In this document: positions 16,205 through 22,831 of the stretch, in pieces
Numbering within the stretch: position 1 is the first letter of the stretch
How the letters are laid out: each line of letters begins with the position of its first letter
Source of the DNA: an uncultured Oscillospiraceae bacterium
GTDB lineage: Bacteria > Bacillota > Clostridia > Oscillospirales > Oscillospiraceae
Assembly: GCA_947169975.1 (NCBI GenBank)
Contig: CAMVRT010000005.1
Span: 1-64,000, forward strand
Direction of reading: 5' to 3'
Length of the DNA: 64,000 nucleotides
The notes under the pieces: model-generated
Told to the model about the DNA's origin: nothing
Database searches by the model: none
The model's input: the letters and a program-made list of their open reading frames with translations, nothing else
Program-made: the position numbers and the translations under genes

Positions 16205-16233
16205 ATTATAGCAAAGCAATCGCGAAATATCAA
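16205..16233 (-). promoter_or_regulatory. cas9 promoter
   Basis: On the minus strand TTGATA (16233-16228), 17 bases and TATAAT (16210-16205) predict a start near 16198. The cas9 mRNA would then have a leader of about 190 bases that is fully antisense to tracrRNA. The 12 bases TTTGCTATAATA around the -10 are identical to those of the rightward switch promoter. Confidence 0.75.
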
Positions 16234-16429
16234 TTATCACAAACCCTTCTGTTTCCAGATTCTGTTGTAGTTGTAGAATTCTTGTTGCTCTAATCATTCA
16301 TATCGGGTTGCGCGTTCGCGCTCTTATATGGTTATGCTTCTTAGATGTGATTCCGCCTCACTACCTTAGCAGTAACTCAACATTCCTACATTTGCAGTTC
16401 ATTTTTCAAAAATTGAAATAACACTGTGG

Positions 16430-16480
16430 TGCCCCCCGGGGTGCCCGCCGCGCGACGGACCCCACCCCCTACAATAGTAT
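16430..16480. other. GC-rich inverted-repeat patch between cas9 promoter and zinc-ribbon gene
   Basis: In the otherwise AT-rich gap 16234-16535 a short GC-rich patch contains GGTGCCCCCCGGGGTGCC and further C-runs. It may be a hairpin or a binding site. I see no gene in the gap. Confidence 0.3.
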
Positions 16481-16535
16481 CAGCCCCGAAATTTTGGAAT
16501 TTTGAAAATGTTTTAGCATACTTGTTATACCGCCG

Positions 16536-16564
16536 TTGCTTTTGCTTACCGACTCTGCTATACT
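16536..16564 (+). promoter_or_regulatory. promoter of the zinc-ribbon gene
   Basis: TTGCTT (16536-16541), 17 bases and TATACT (16559-16564) lie just upstream of AAAAGGAGGAG and the ATG at 16587, giving a very short leader. Confidence 0.7.
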
Positions 16565-16586
16565 GCAACAAAAAGGAGGAGATCCT

Positions 16587-16859
16587 ATGGCATACCCACT
16601 TGAGCCCGGCGGCGCGGTTCCGCACAAGTTTATTGTACAGGATCATGGCACTTGCGAAAACTGTCACGAGAAGGATGTAGATCTCTGCTGTATACCCGGA
16701 TACATGTGGCTGTGTGAGACTTGCTTTGGCGACCTCGACTGGTGCGATATCTGTGGAGAAGCGTTTGTGGATGGCGCGGAAGAATTCATCGAAACCTCTG
16801 ATGGGCGATATGTCTGCCCTTACTGCGCAGAGGCGTATGGCCTCGGGGAAGAAGAGTAA
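16587..16859 (+). CDS. small Cys-rich zinc-ribbon protein
   Basis: The 90-residue acidic protein has Cys pairs CENC, CC, CETC, CDIC and CPYC, enough for two zinc ribbons, and no other domain. A strong promoter, an ideal AAAGGAGGAG site and a strong terminator make it an independent, well-expressed cargo gene between the tracrRNA and the element's right end. Role unknown. It could bind nucleic acid or protein; proximity to cas9 makes a regulator or inhibitor conceivable but nothing in the sequence proves it. Confidence 0.7.
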   Translation: MAYPLEPGGAVPHKFIVQDHGTCENCHEKDVDLCCIPGYMWLCETCFGDLDWCDICGEAFVDGAEEFIETSDGRYVCPYCAEAYGLGEEE

Positions 16860-16872
16860 CACAAGAAATTAA

Positions 16873-16922
16873 AAACAGGGCCACCCTTTTGAAGTGTTAA
16901 CTTCAATCGGGTGGCCCTGTTT
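16873..16922. terminator. bidirectional terminator
   Basis: AAACAGGGCCACCC pairs with GGGTGGCCCTGTTT, with a second inner stem GAAGT/ACTTC. It ends the zinc-ribbon gene and any leftward transcript from the gene fragments to its right. Confidence 0.8.
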
Positions 16923-16929
16923 CACGGTA

Positions 16930-17175
16930 TTAGTCTTTCGGCGTGGATTTGCGATTCTTCTTCAGCCATGCCATGAACCATTCCTTGGCATCCTCGTACG
17001 CGGCCGTCCGGGCCTCCTCGCATGCATCGAAGAAGGCCCGCATCACGGGATCGTCGTTGGGGTTGTAGTCGGTCTGGTTACCTTCCGCGTCGGGGCGGAG
17101 GGTCGGGGAGTATCGATAGTCACACACCCGCCCAAAAGGCTTGCCATACGTGTTGACAAAACGGTCTGCGTTGTT
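16930..17175 (-). pseudogene. 3' remnant of an unrecognised gene
   Basis: The frame is open from 17175 to the stop at 16930 and reads like protein (RFVNTYGKPFGRVCDYRYSPTLRPDAEGNQTDYNPNDDPVMRAFF..WFMAWLKKN), but it has no ATG. A GTG at 17127 lacks a good ribosome-binding site. Best explained as the C-terminal end of a gene whose 5' part was lost. Confidence 0.4.
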
Positions 17176-17215
17176 CTACCTATGAAAGAGTAGCTTGCAC
17201 CCGTCCCTTGGGCAT

Positions 17216-17611
17216 TCAGAGGCCCAGGGGTTCGCGCGGAAGGATTGTTGAATCCCAAAGCGCGTAGGAGGTGCGGGGCTCTTTTTTTGTCTGCGTAGAC
17301 GACGTTTCGCTCCGATACGTCCCACGGGTGGTTCCCTTGACAATCTCCAGCAGGTCTGCTACACTCATAGTAGAGGTGTCCATCAAAGGGTCAATGGCTG
17401 CCGAGGTTTCCTCGGTGTAGCTACCCTGGTGGTGGGCCTCTACTTTTTTTGCCTGGATTCCCTTGAGCACGTAGTAGAGAGTGGGGAGATTATCTATAGT
17501 GACTTCTCCGGCATCTATGTTATACTGTTCCACAGAAGATGGTTCGGTCCCGAGTATCGCCGGTGCGTTGTCAGGAGCACTCCGCTCCTGCGTAACCGTG
17601 TCGAGGGGCAC
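17216..17611 (-). CDS. doubtful ORF, possibly a gene remnant
   Basis: The 131-codon frame (GTG start at 17611) has protein-like composition in its middle ('VTIDNLPTLYYVLKGIQAKKVEAHHQG', 'SVADLLEIVKG'). The frame stays open upstream to about 17650 without an ATG, and the ribosome-binding site is poor. It may be a second decayed gene. No family recognised. Confidence 0.3.
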   Translation of the reverse strand: MPLDTVTQERSAPDNAPAILGTEPSSVEQYNIDAGEVTIDNLPTLYYVLKGIQAKKVEAHHQGSYTEETSAAIDPLMDTSTMSVADLLEIVKGTTRGTYRSETSSTQTKKEPRTSYALWDSTILPREPLGL

Positions 17612-17670
17612 CGTCTTCTTTGCTATCGGTAATCGTTGTTTTACATAGAATCAGTTAAGGAGATGCAGGG

Positions 17671-17976
17671 ATGGAGGAGAAGAAACACGACAAGGTACTC
17701 ACGTGGGTCATAGCAGGCATAGTCATTGTGATACTGTTCGGACTGATCAGCGCTGGCCACGCTGCTGAAGAGCGTGCGCGGACGGCTGGCTATTGGTCGG
17801 GGCACGAAGACGGGTATTCCGAGGGGTACAATGTCGCTAGTCAAGAGTATCAAGACGAAATCGAGGATCTTATGCGTGAGTCAGAACGTTCCAGCGAGTC
17901 TGCATATTCAGATGGCTACAATGAGGGTTATCAGCAGGGATATGAAGACGCAGAGAACGACTATGCAGGGGGTTAA
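17671..17976 (+). CDS. small single-pass membrane protein with Gly-Tyr repeats
   Basis: The 101-residue protein has a cytoplasmic basic start, one transmembrane helix (about 10-30, WVIAGIVIVILFGLISAG) and an acidic tail with repeated D-G-Y-x-E-G-Y units (GYSEGYN, DGYNEGYQQGYEDAEN). AAGGAG lies 8 bases before the ATG. It is the last gene before the element's right end. Function unknown. Confidence 0.65.
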   Translation: MEEKKHDKVLTWVIAGIVIVILFGLISAGHAAEERARTAGYWSGHEDGYSEGYNVASQEYQDEIEDLMRESERSSESAYSDGYNEGYQQGYEDAENDYAGG

Positions 17977-18006
17977 AGATAGTTGATGCCAGTCTCCGGC
18001 TGATAT

Positions 18007-18051
18007 AAAAACCCCACACAAAAACCCACACCGACATGAAAAAACCCACAC
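18007..18051 (+). repeat. integrase arm-type sites, right triplet
   Basis: Three copies of AAAAACCCACAC (18007-18019 with one extra C, 18020-18031, 18039-18051) match the pair at the left end. The rest of 17977-18181 shows no gene. Confidence 0.65.
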
Positions 18052-18181
18052 CGAGAGTTCACGATAGATGACAACAAGCTACGACAAGTAAAACCAGGAA
18101 TCCGTTGGTATCAGAGGGAAAGCACGATTATAATAGAGTGCAACAGAGTGGGCTGTAGTAGGCTGGTTTTGACGAAAAATT

Positions 18182-18230
18182 AGAATGGCATTCAAGAGGT
18201 CAGCGGTTCGATCCCTCTTATCTCCACCAA
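18182..18230 (+). repeat. right attachment site (3' part of tRNA-Ala GGC)
   Basis: Identical to the left copy except for one base in the T-arm (ccT against ccG). It carries the anticodon loop, T-arm, acceptor strand and CCA, then a terminator and chromosomal genes. No 5' half is present. Confidence 0.8.
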
Positions 18231-18232
18231 AA

Positions 18233-18265
18233 AGAAGGACAGGCAAAAGCCTGTCCTTCTTTTTG
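18233..18265 (+). terminator. tRNA-Ala terminator
   Basis: AAGGACAGGC-aaaa-GCCTGTCCTT is followed by CTTTTTGG. The stem can extend outward to 24 perfect base pairs (18221-18244 with 18249-18272), taking in the acceptor end and CCA of the tRNA remnant. Confidence 0.85.
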
Positions 18266-18275
18266 GTGGAGACCG

Positions 18276-18352
18276 GTGCGGGAGAATCAGTCCGGTTCGA
18301 ACGTGCGGCCACAGGCCGCACGGCATGGCGGCGCAGCCGCCATATCCCGCAC
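18276..18352. repeat. three-helix palindromic element
   Basis: GTGCGGGA (18276-18283) pairs with TCCCGCAC (18345-18352) and encloses two perfect 8-bp hairpins: GTGCGGCC-aca-GGCCGCAC (18303-18321) and ATGGCGGC-gca-GCCGCCAT (18325-18343). The compact cruciform design suggests a dispersed structured repeat rather than a gene. Confidence 0.5.
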
Positions 18353-18433
18353 GCCTTTAGAAGAATGACGCAACAGTCAGGCGCTTTTGGTTGGGGGAGA
18401 TAATAGAAATCACATGGAAAACAACGCCGGTTC

Positions 18434-18462
18434 TTGCGTTTTGTCCGGAACTGTTTTATTAT
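18434..18462 (+). promoter_or_regulatory. folD operon promoter
   Basis: TTGCGT, 17 bases and TATTAT lie about 55 bases upstream of the folD start. Confidence 0.6.
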
Positions 18463-18517
18463 ATTGCGTGACGGTATTTCGTCTCACGATCAGATCCAAT
18501 TCAGGGAGGCATAAATT

Positions 18518-19369
18518 ATGGCTGAATTATTGAAGGGCGCGCCGGTGGCGGCGGCTCTGTGCGAAAAAACGGCTGCTGACGCGGCGGCACTGCGGGAACA
18601 GGGAATCATTCCTACGCTGGCGATCCTGCGTGTCGGTGCGCGGGACGATGATCTATCCTATGAGCGCGGCGCCATGAAGCGCTGCGAAAAGGTGGGCGTT
18701 GCGGTGAAGAACGTGGTGCTGCCCGTAGATGTGGACAGCGAGACCTTTTTCAACACCCTGGAATCGCTGAACAACGATCCGGCTGTACACGGCATCCTGA
18801 TGTTCCGCCCGCTGCCTAAACAACTGGACGGTGAGCGTGCGCGGAAATGTCTGTCGCCCCAAAAGGATGTGGACGGCTGCACGGACGGATCTCTCGCCGG
18901 TGTATTTACCGGCACGCCGCTGGGTTTTCCGCCCTGTACTGCCCGGGCCGCCATGGAGATCCTGCATCACTACGGTGTGGAGCTGAAGGGCAAGCGTGTG
19001 GCGGTTATCGGTCGCAGCCTTGTTATCGGCCGTCCGGTGGCCATGATGCTGATGCATGAAAATGCCACCGTCACCATCTGCCACACCAGGACCGTGGACG
19101 TTCCCTCTGTGACACGGGAGGCGGACATTGTGGTCGCCGCATCCGGTCAGATGGAGAGCGTCGGCGCTGACTATCTTCGCCCCGGTCAGGTGGTTGTGGA
19201 CGTGGGCATCGGCTGGAACGAGACCAAGCAGAAGCTCTGTGGCGACGTCCGCTTTGATGAGGCGGAGCCCATCGTGTCCGCTATCACCCCGGTGCCCGGC
19301 GGCGTGGGCAGTGTGACCACCGCCGTGCTGTGCCGCCACGTGGTGGAGGCCGCCCAGCGCACGCTATGA
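18518..19369 (+). CDS. folD: FolD-type methylenetetrahydrofolate dehydrogenase/cyclohydrolase
   Basis: This 283-residue protein converts 5,10-methylene-THF to methenyl-THF and normally on to 10-formyl-THF. Motifs include PLPKQLD, QKDVDG, 'IGRSLVIGRPVAMML' (NADP binding) and TPVPGGVGSVT. The catalytic YxxxK motif is altered: Y48 is followed by ERGA, so Ala52 stands where the cyclohydrolase Lys belongs, with a Lys two positions later (K54). The enzyme may therefore lack or have reduced cyclohydrolase activity. GGGAGGC precedes ATG. It overlaps the next folate gene (ATGA) and precedes glyA. Confidence 0.92.
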   Translation: MAELLKGAPVAAALCEKTAADAAALREQGIIPTLAILRVGARDDDLSYERGAMKRCEKVGVAVKNVVLPVDVDSETFFNTLESLNNDPAVHGILMFRPLPKQLDGERARKCLSPQKDVDGCTDGSLAGVFTGTPLGFPPCTARAAMEILHHYGVELKGKRVAVIGRSLVIGRPVAMMLMHENATVTICHTRTVDVPSVTREADIVVAASGQMESVGADYLRPGQVVVDVGIGWNETKQKLCGDVRFDEAEPIVSAITPVPGGVGSVTTAVLCRHVVEAAQRTL

Positions 19370-20244
19370 CGATCAAACGCAATCACATCGCGGGGGAAGA
19401 GCCGATCCGCATGGCACAGAGTCCAGATGTGTATCTTGTGCCCTGCAAAAATGGGCCGGAATGCGGCTTGCCGAAGCCGCCGGAGGAGCTGCTCCGCGGA
19501 ACGAAAACAGTGATCCTGTGGGTGGATCAGCCCGTGGAGGAGCAGGAGCTTCGCTCCGCTCTGGACACGGCAGGGGAGGATGGCGCCGTTGTCGTCAACT
19601 GCCCCGCAGCTCATGTAGAGGCCATCCGCGCCGCGATCCCTCCGGCACTGCGCAGATGGCAGCGCAGAAGGAAGATCCGGGCGCGGAACGACTTGTCGCC
19701 GGAGGAGCGGGCGAAACGGTCTGCCGGAGCCGTAGAACGGCTGACGGAGAGCGATCTCTTCCGCAACGCCCGGACCGTGATGATCTACGACCATGTACGG
19801 GGCGAGCTTTCGCTGGACAGCCTGCTGACGCACCCGGCGTCTGCCGGAAAGCGGTTCTGTTATCCGCTGTGCGTCAGCGACACGGAGATGATCGCCATGG
19901 TGCCCGGCGCATGGCGTCCCGGCGCCTTCGGCATTCGGGAGCCGGTACGGGAGCTGTCGCTGGAGATCCCGCCGGAGGAGATCGACCTGGTGGTGTGCCC
20001 CGGCACAGCCTTTGACCCAGCCTGCAACCGGATGGGAATGGGCGGCGGATACTACGACCGGTATCTGCCGCGGTGCGTCCGTGCCCATGTGGTGATGGTC
20101 GCCTTCGAGGTGCAGAAGGTGCCGGTTCTGCCGGTGGATCTGTGGGATCAGCCGGTGGAGGCTGTGTTCACCGAGGCGCGTGTCTATCGCCGGGATGAGC
20201 CGTATACGGCGGAAACAGACGTTTTTCCGGAACAGAAGACTTGA
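19366..20244 (+). CDS. 5-formyltetrahydrofolate cyclo-ligase with N-terminal extension
   Basis: The C-terminal 195 residues are a 5-formyl-THF cyclo-ligase (MTHFS): 'RKIRARNDLSPEERAKRSAGAVERL', 'VVCPGTAFDPACNRMGMGGGYYDRYL'. The enzyme uses ATP to return 5-formyl-THF to methenyl-THF. The family is usually about 180-200 residues; here about 95 residues precede it (positions 1-95, with 'TVILWVDQPVEEQELRSALDTAGEDGAVVVNC'), of unknown function. Start ATG 19366 overlaps the folD stop, so the two are coupled. Confidence 0.85.
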   Translation: MTIKRNHIAGEEPIRMAQSPDVYLVPCKNGPECGLPKPPEELLRGTKTVILWVDQPVEEQELRSALDTAGEDGAVVVNCPAAHVEAIRAAIPPALRRWQRRRKIRARNDLSPEERAKRSAGAVERLTESDLFRNARTVMIYDHVRGELSLDSLLTHPASAGKRFCYPLCVSDTEMIAMVPGAWRPGAFGIREPVRELSLEIPPEEIDLVVCPGTAFDPACNRMGMGGGYYDRYLPRCVRAHVVMVAFEVQKVPVLPVDLWDQPVEAVFTEARVYRRDEPYTAETDVFPEQKT

Positions 20245-20330
20245 CTTTCCGCCGGGAGCGTATTACAGTTGCAAATAGCGAGTTTACGCGCCGTCCGGCG
20301 CGAGCATTATCATGAAGTGGAGGAAACATC

Positions 20331-21578
20331 ATGCTGAAAGAATCACTGGAACGGCTGACTGCTTATGACAGAGAGGTCGGCGATGCCATGCAGGCGGAGT
20401 TCGCCCGGCAGAGCAGAAACCTGGAGCTGATCGCATCGGAGAATATCGTCTCCGAGGAGGTCATGATGGCCATGGGCAGCGTGCTGACCAACAAATATGC
20501 TGAGGGCTATCCCGGCAAGCGCTACTACGGCGGCTGCGAGTGCGTCGACGTGGTGGAGAATATCGCCATCGAGCGGGCCAAGAAGCTGTTTGGCTGCGAC
20601 TATGCCAACGTGCAGCCCCACTCCGGCGCACAGGCCAATATGGCTGTGTTCTTCGCCATTCTGAATCCCGGCGACACCTTCATGGGCATGGATCTGTCCA
20701 ACGGCGGCCATCTGACTCACGGCAGCCCCGTGAACATGTCCGGCAAGTATTTCAAGGCCGTCTCCTACGGCGTGGATGAGAACGGCATCATCGACTATGA
20801 GGATGTCCGTGCCAAGGCGCTGGAGTATCGCCCCAAGCTGATCGTGGCCGGCGCCAGCGCATATTGCCGCATCATCGACTTTCCCCGTTTCCGCGAGATC
20901 TGCGATGAGGTCGGCGCGGTGCTGATGGTCGATATGGCTCACATCGCCGGTCTCGTGGCTGCCGGTGTGCATCCCAGTCCCTTCCCCTATGCCGACGTGG
21001 TCACTACCACCACCCACAAGACGCTGCGCGGTCCCCGCGGCGGCATGATCCTGGCCAATCAGGCGGCTGTGGATAAGTTCAACTTCAACAAGGCCATCTT
21101 CCCCGGCATCCAGGGCGGCCCGCTGATGCACGTCATCGCCGGCAAGGCTGTGGCGCTGGGCGAGGCTATGAAGCCGGAGTTCAAGGCCTATCAGGAGCAG
21201 GTGGTGCGCAACGCCAAGGCACTGGCCGCCGCGCTGCAGGCACGTGGCCAGAAGATCGTCTCCGGCGGCACGGACAACCATCTGATGCTGCTGGATCTGA
21301 TCGGTCTGGACGTCACCGGCAAGGAGCTGCAGAACCGTCTGGACGAGGTGTATATCACCGTCAACAAGAACACCGTTCCCGGCGAGCCCAGAAGCCCCTT
21401 CGTCACCTCCGGCATCCGCATCGGCACCCCCGCCGTCACCACCCGCGGTCTGGTGGAGTCCGACATGGAGAAGCTGGCCAAGCTGATCGATCTTGCCATC
21501 CGTGACTTCGATGAGAACAAGGAGTACATCCGCGGTGAGGTCATCAAGCTGACCGAAAAGTACCCCATCTATCGGTAA
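20331..21578 (+). CDS. glyA: serine hydroxymethyltransferase
   Basis: This 415-residue PLP enzyme converts serine and THF to glycine and methylene-THF, supplying the substrate of FolD. Typical motifs: '[16 protein letters not shown]', '[15 protein letters not shown]', '[14 protein letters not shown]', the PLP Lys in '[14 protein letters not shown]', and '[14 protein letters not shown]'. Full family length. GGAGG lies 8 bases upstream of the ATG. It follows the cyclo-ligase by 86 bases with a possible promoter of its own (TTGACT upstream). Confidence 0.98.
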   Translation: MLKESLERLTAYDREVGDAMQAEFARQSRNLELIASENIVSEEVMMAMGSVLTNKYAEGYPGKRYYGGCECVDVVENIAIERAKKLFGCDYANVQPHSGAQANMAVFFAILNPGDTFMGMDLSNGGHLTHGSPVNMSGKYFKAVSYGVDENGIIDYEDVRAKALEYRPKLIVAGASAYCRIIDFPRFREICDEVGAVLMVDMAHIAGLVAAGVHPSPFPYADVVTTTTHKTLRGPRGGMILANQAAVDKFNFNKAIFPGIQGGPLMHVIAGKAVALGEAMKPEFKAYQEQVVRNAKALAAALQARGQKIVSGGTDNHLMLLDLIGLDVTGKELQNRLDEVYITVNKNTVPGEPRSPFVTSGIRIGTPAVTTRGLVESDMEKLAKLIDLAIRDFDENKEYIRGEVIKLTEKYPIYR

Positions 21579-21587
21579 ACAAACGCA

Positions 21588-21635
21588 TAAAAATATCCGC
21601 CCTGTCCGGAAGTACCGGACAGGGCGGATATTTTT
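21588..21635. terminator. bidirectional terminator between glyA and the YitT gene
   Basis: A 21-bp perfect stem with a five-base loop, A-run before and T-run after, serves both convergent genes. Confidence 0.9.
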
Positions 21636-21667
21636 ATTGAGCTGATGACGGGACGGTCCGGGTCGGA

Positions 21668-22576
21668 TCAGGTGTTCACGTCCCGGGGCTTGAAGCCCTC
21701 GCCGAAAGCGGCGTCCACGGAGCTGACCATGATGAAGGATTTTTCATCCAGCGTGTACACGATGCGCTTGACCTTGTAGACCTGCGCGTTGGAGCAGGCG
21801 CAGAGAAGGATGTTTTTGTTCTCGCCGGAATAGGAGCCTTTTCCGTTGATGATGGTGACGCCGCGGGAGACCTCGTCATTGATGCGGCGGGAGATCTCGT
21901 CACCCTTGACAGTGATGATCGTCAGCAGCTTGCGGGAATCGTTGCCCAGCATGATCTTGTCGATGATAAGACTGTAGGTAATGGTCATCAGCAGGCCGTA
22001 CAGCGCCGCATCCACGGCGCCGTAGACAATGCCGCCCAGCAGGATCACGACGCCGTCCACCGCCAGGGACACAATGCCGATGGAGAGGTGGGGGTTCTTC
22101 TTTTGAATGGCAAGGATTACGAAGTCAGAGCCGCCGGTGGAGGAGTCGCGCATATAGATGCAGGAGAGACCTGCGCCGGCCAGCACGCCGCCGAAGATAG
22201 CCGCCAGCATGGGTGAGCCCTGATACGTCCACAGATGAGGCATCAGATGGTCAACGATCAGGGACGAGATGAGTATCGTTTTGACGGAGCGGAAGAAAAA
22301 CTCCAGTCCCAGCGCCTTGTAGCAGAAGATCACAATGGGGATATTGATCAGGATCATGGCGAGACCGATGGAGATCCCCCCGTGGAAGAAGGGGATGTCC
22401 CGGGTCAGAATGTTGATCAGAATGGAAAGGCCCGACACACCGCCGGGAGCGAAATTGGCAGTATAAGCGAAGTTATAGATGCCGGCGCCGTACAGCACAC
22501 AGCCGATTATATCGAAGATAACGTCTGTGGCAAAGGTTTTGGGGTCGAGCTTCAGGTTTTTCAGACGGTTTTTCAT
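21668..22576 (-). CDS. YitT family (DUF161/DUF2179) membrane protein
   Basis: The 302-residue protein has five or six transmembrane segments in the first 200 residues ('GAGIYNFAYTANFAPGGVSGLSILI', 'STGGSDFVILAIQKK') and a C-terminal cytosolic DUF2179 domain ('SRGVTIINGKGSYSGENKNILLCACSNAQVYKVKRIV'). Transport role for the family is not firmly known. Start ATG 22576 is chosen over upstream in-frame codons because it directly precedes the basic start MKNRLKN. It is divergent from the macro-domain gene. Confidence 0.88.
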   Translation of the reverse strand: MKNRLKNLKLDPKTFATDVIFDIIGCVLYGAGIYNFAYTANFAPGGVSGLSILINILTRDIPFFHGGISIGLAMILINIPIVIFCYKALGLEFFFRSVKTILISSLIVDHLMPHLWTYQGSPMLAAIFGGVLAGAGLSCIYMRDSSTGGSDFVILAIQKKNPHLSIGIVSLAVDGVVILLGGIVYGAVDAALYGLLMTITYSLIIDKIMLGNDSRKLLTIITVKGDEISRRINDEVSRGVTIINGKGSYSGENKNILLCACSNAQVYKVKRIVYTLDEKSFIMVSSVDAAFGEGFKPRDVNT

Positions 22577-22667
22577 TGCGTTCTCTCTCTTTATCTCTTT
22601 AATACATCCAGATACGGCGGCAAGACATTTCCCTACAGCGGAAACGCGGATCACCACCAAGCTCTAT

Positions 22668-22697
22668 ATAATACACTCCCGGATTGGAATTCGTCAA
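22668..22697 (-). promoter_or_regulatory. YitT gene promoter
   Basis: Minus-strand TTGACG (22697-22692), 18 bases and TATTAT (22673-22668). Confidence 0.55.
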
Positions 22698-22701
22698 CCC
22701 C

Positions 22702-22755
22702 CATTCTGCACGAAAACGTGTCTCCGAACATTCTGCACGAAAACGTGTCTCCGAA
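22702..22755. repeat. two perfect tandem 27-bp repeats with CACG-AAAA-CGTG core
   Basis: Units 22702-22728 and 22729-22755 are identical. Each holds the inverted repeat CACGAAAACGTG. They lie between the divergent YitT and macro-domain promoters. They are flanked by GTCAACCCCC (22693-22702, overlapping the first unit by one base) and GTTGACCAC (22759-22767), the same two blocks that lie almost side by side upstream of the VWA gene. Confidence 0.85.
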
Positions 22756-22767
22756 GGAGTTGACCAC

Positions 22768-22796
22768 TTGTCAGACCGGCGGAGAGAAGATATAAT
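22768..22796 (+). promoter_or_regulatory. macro-domain gene promoter
   Basis: TTGTCA, 17 bases and TATAAT end 36 bases before the ATG at 22832. Confidence 0.65.
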
Positions 22797-22831
22797 GATA
22801 ATAAGATAACCGCAAAGATGGAGGCGAGACC

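Larger units (their letters stand above)
5261..18230. mobile_element. PICI-like satellite element carrying a Cas9 CRISPR system, integrated in tRNA-Ala
   Basis: Two 49-base direct repeats (5261-5309 and 18182-18230, one mismatch) derived from the 3' part of tRNA-Ala(GGC) bound about 12.9 kb. Inside are an integrase at the left edge, a repressor, a divergent switch, an excisionase-like gene, a primase-helicase, an iteron-like origin and a small phage-type gene. This is the gene order of phage-inducible chromosomal islands. No capsid, tail, portal, large terminase or conjugation genes are present. The remaining 7 kb is cargo: CRISPR array, cas9, tracrRNA and small genes. That it is a satellite is inferred from layout. 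Confidence 0.8.

Noticed and set aside
18079-18321. 80-codon minus-strand ORF over the right att site, with a similar one at 5171-5419
   Set aside because: Both have the peptide 'GGDKRDRTADLLNAI', which is the antisense translation of the tRNA-Ala 3' end, a well-known artefact.
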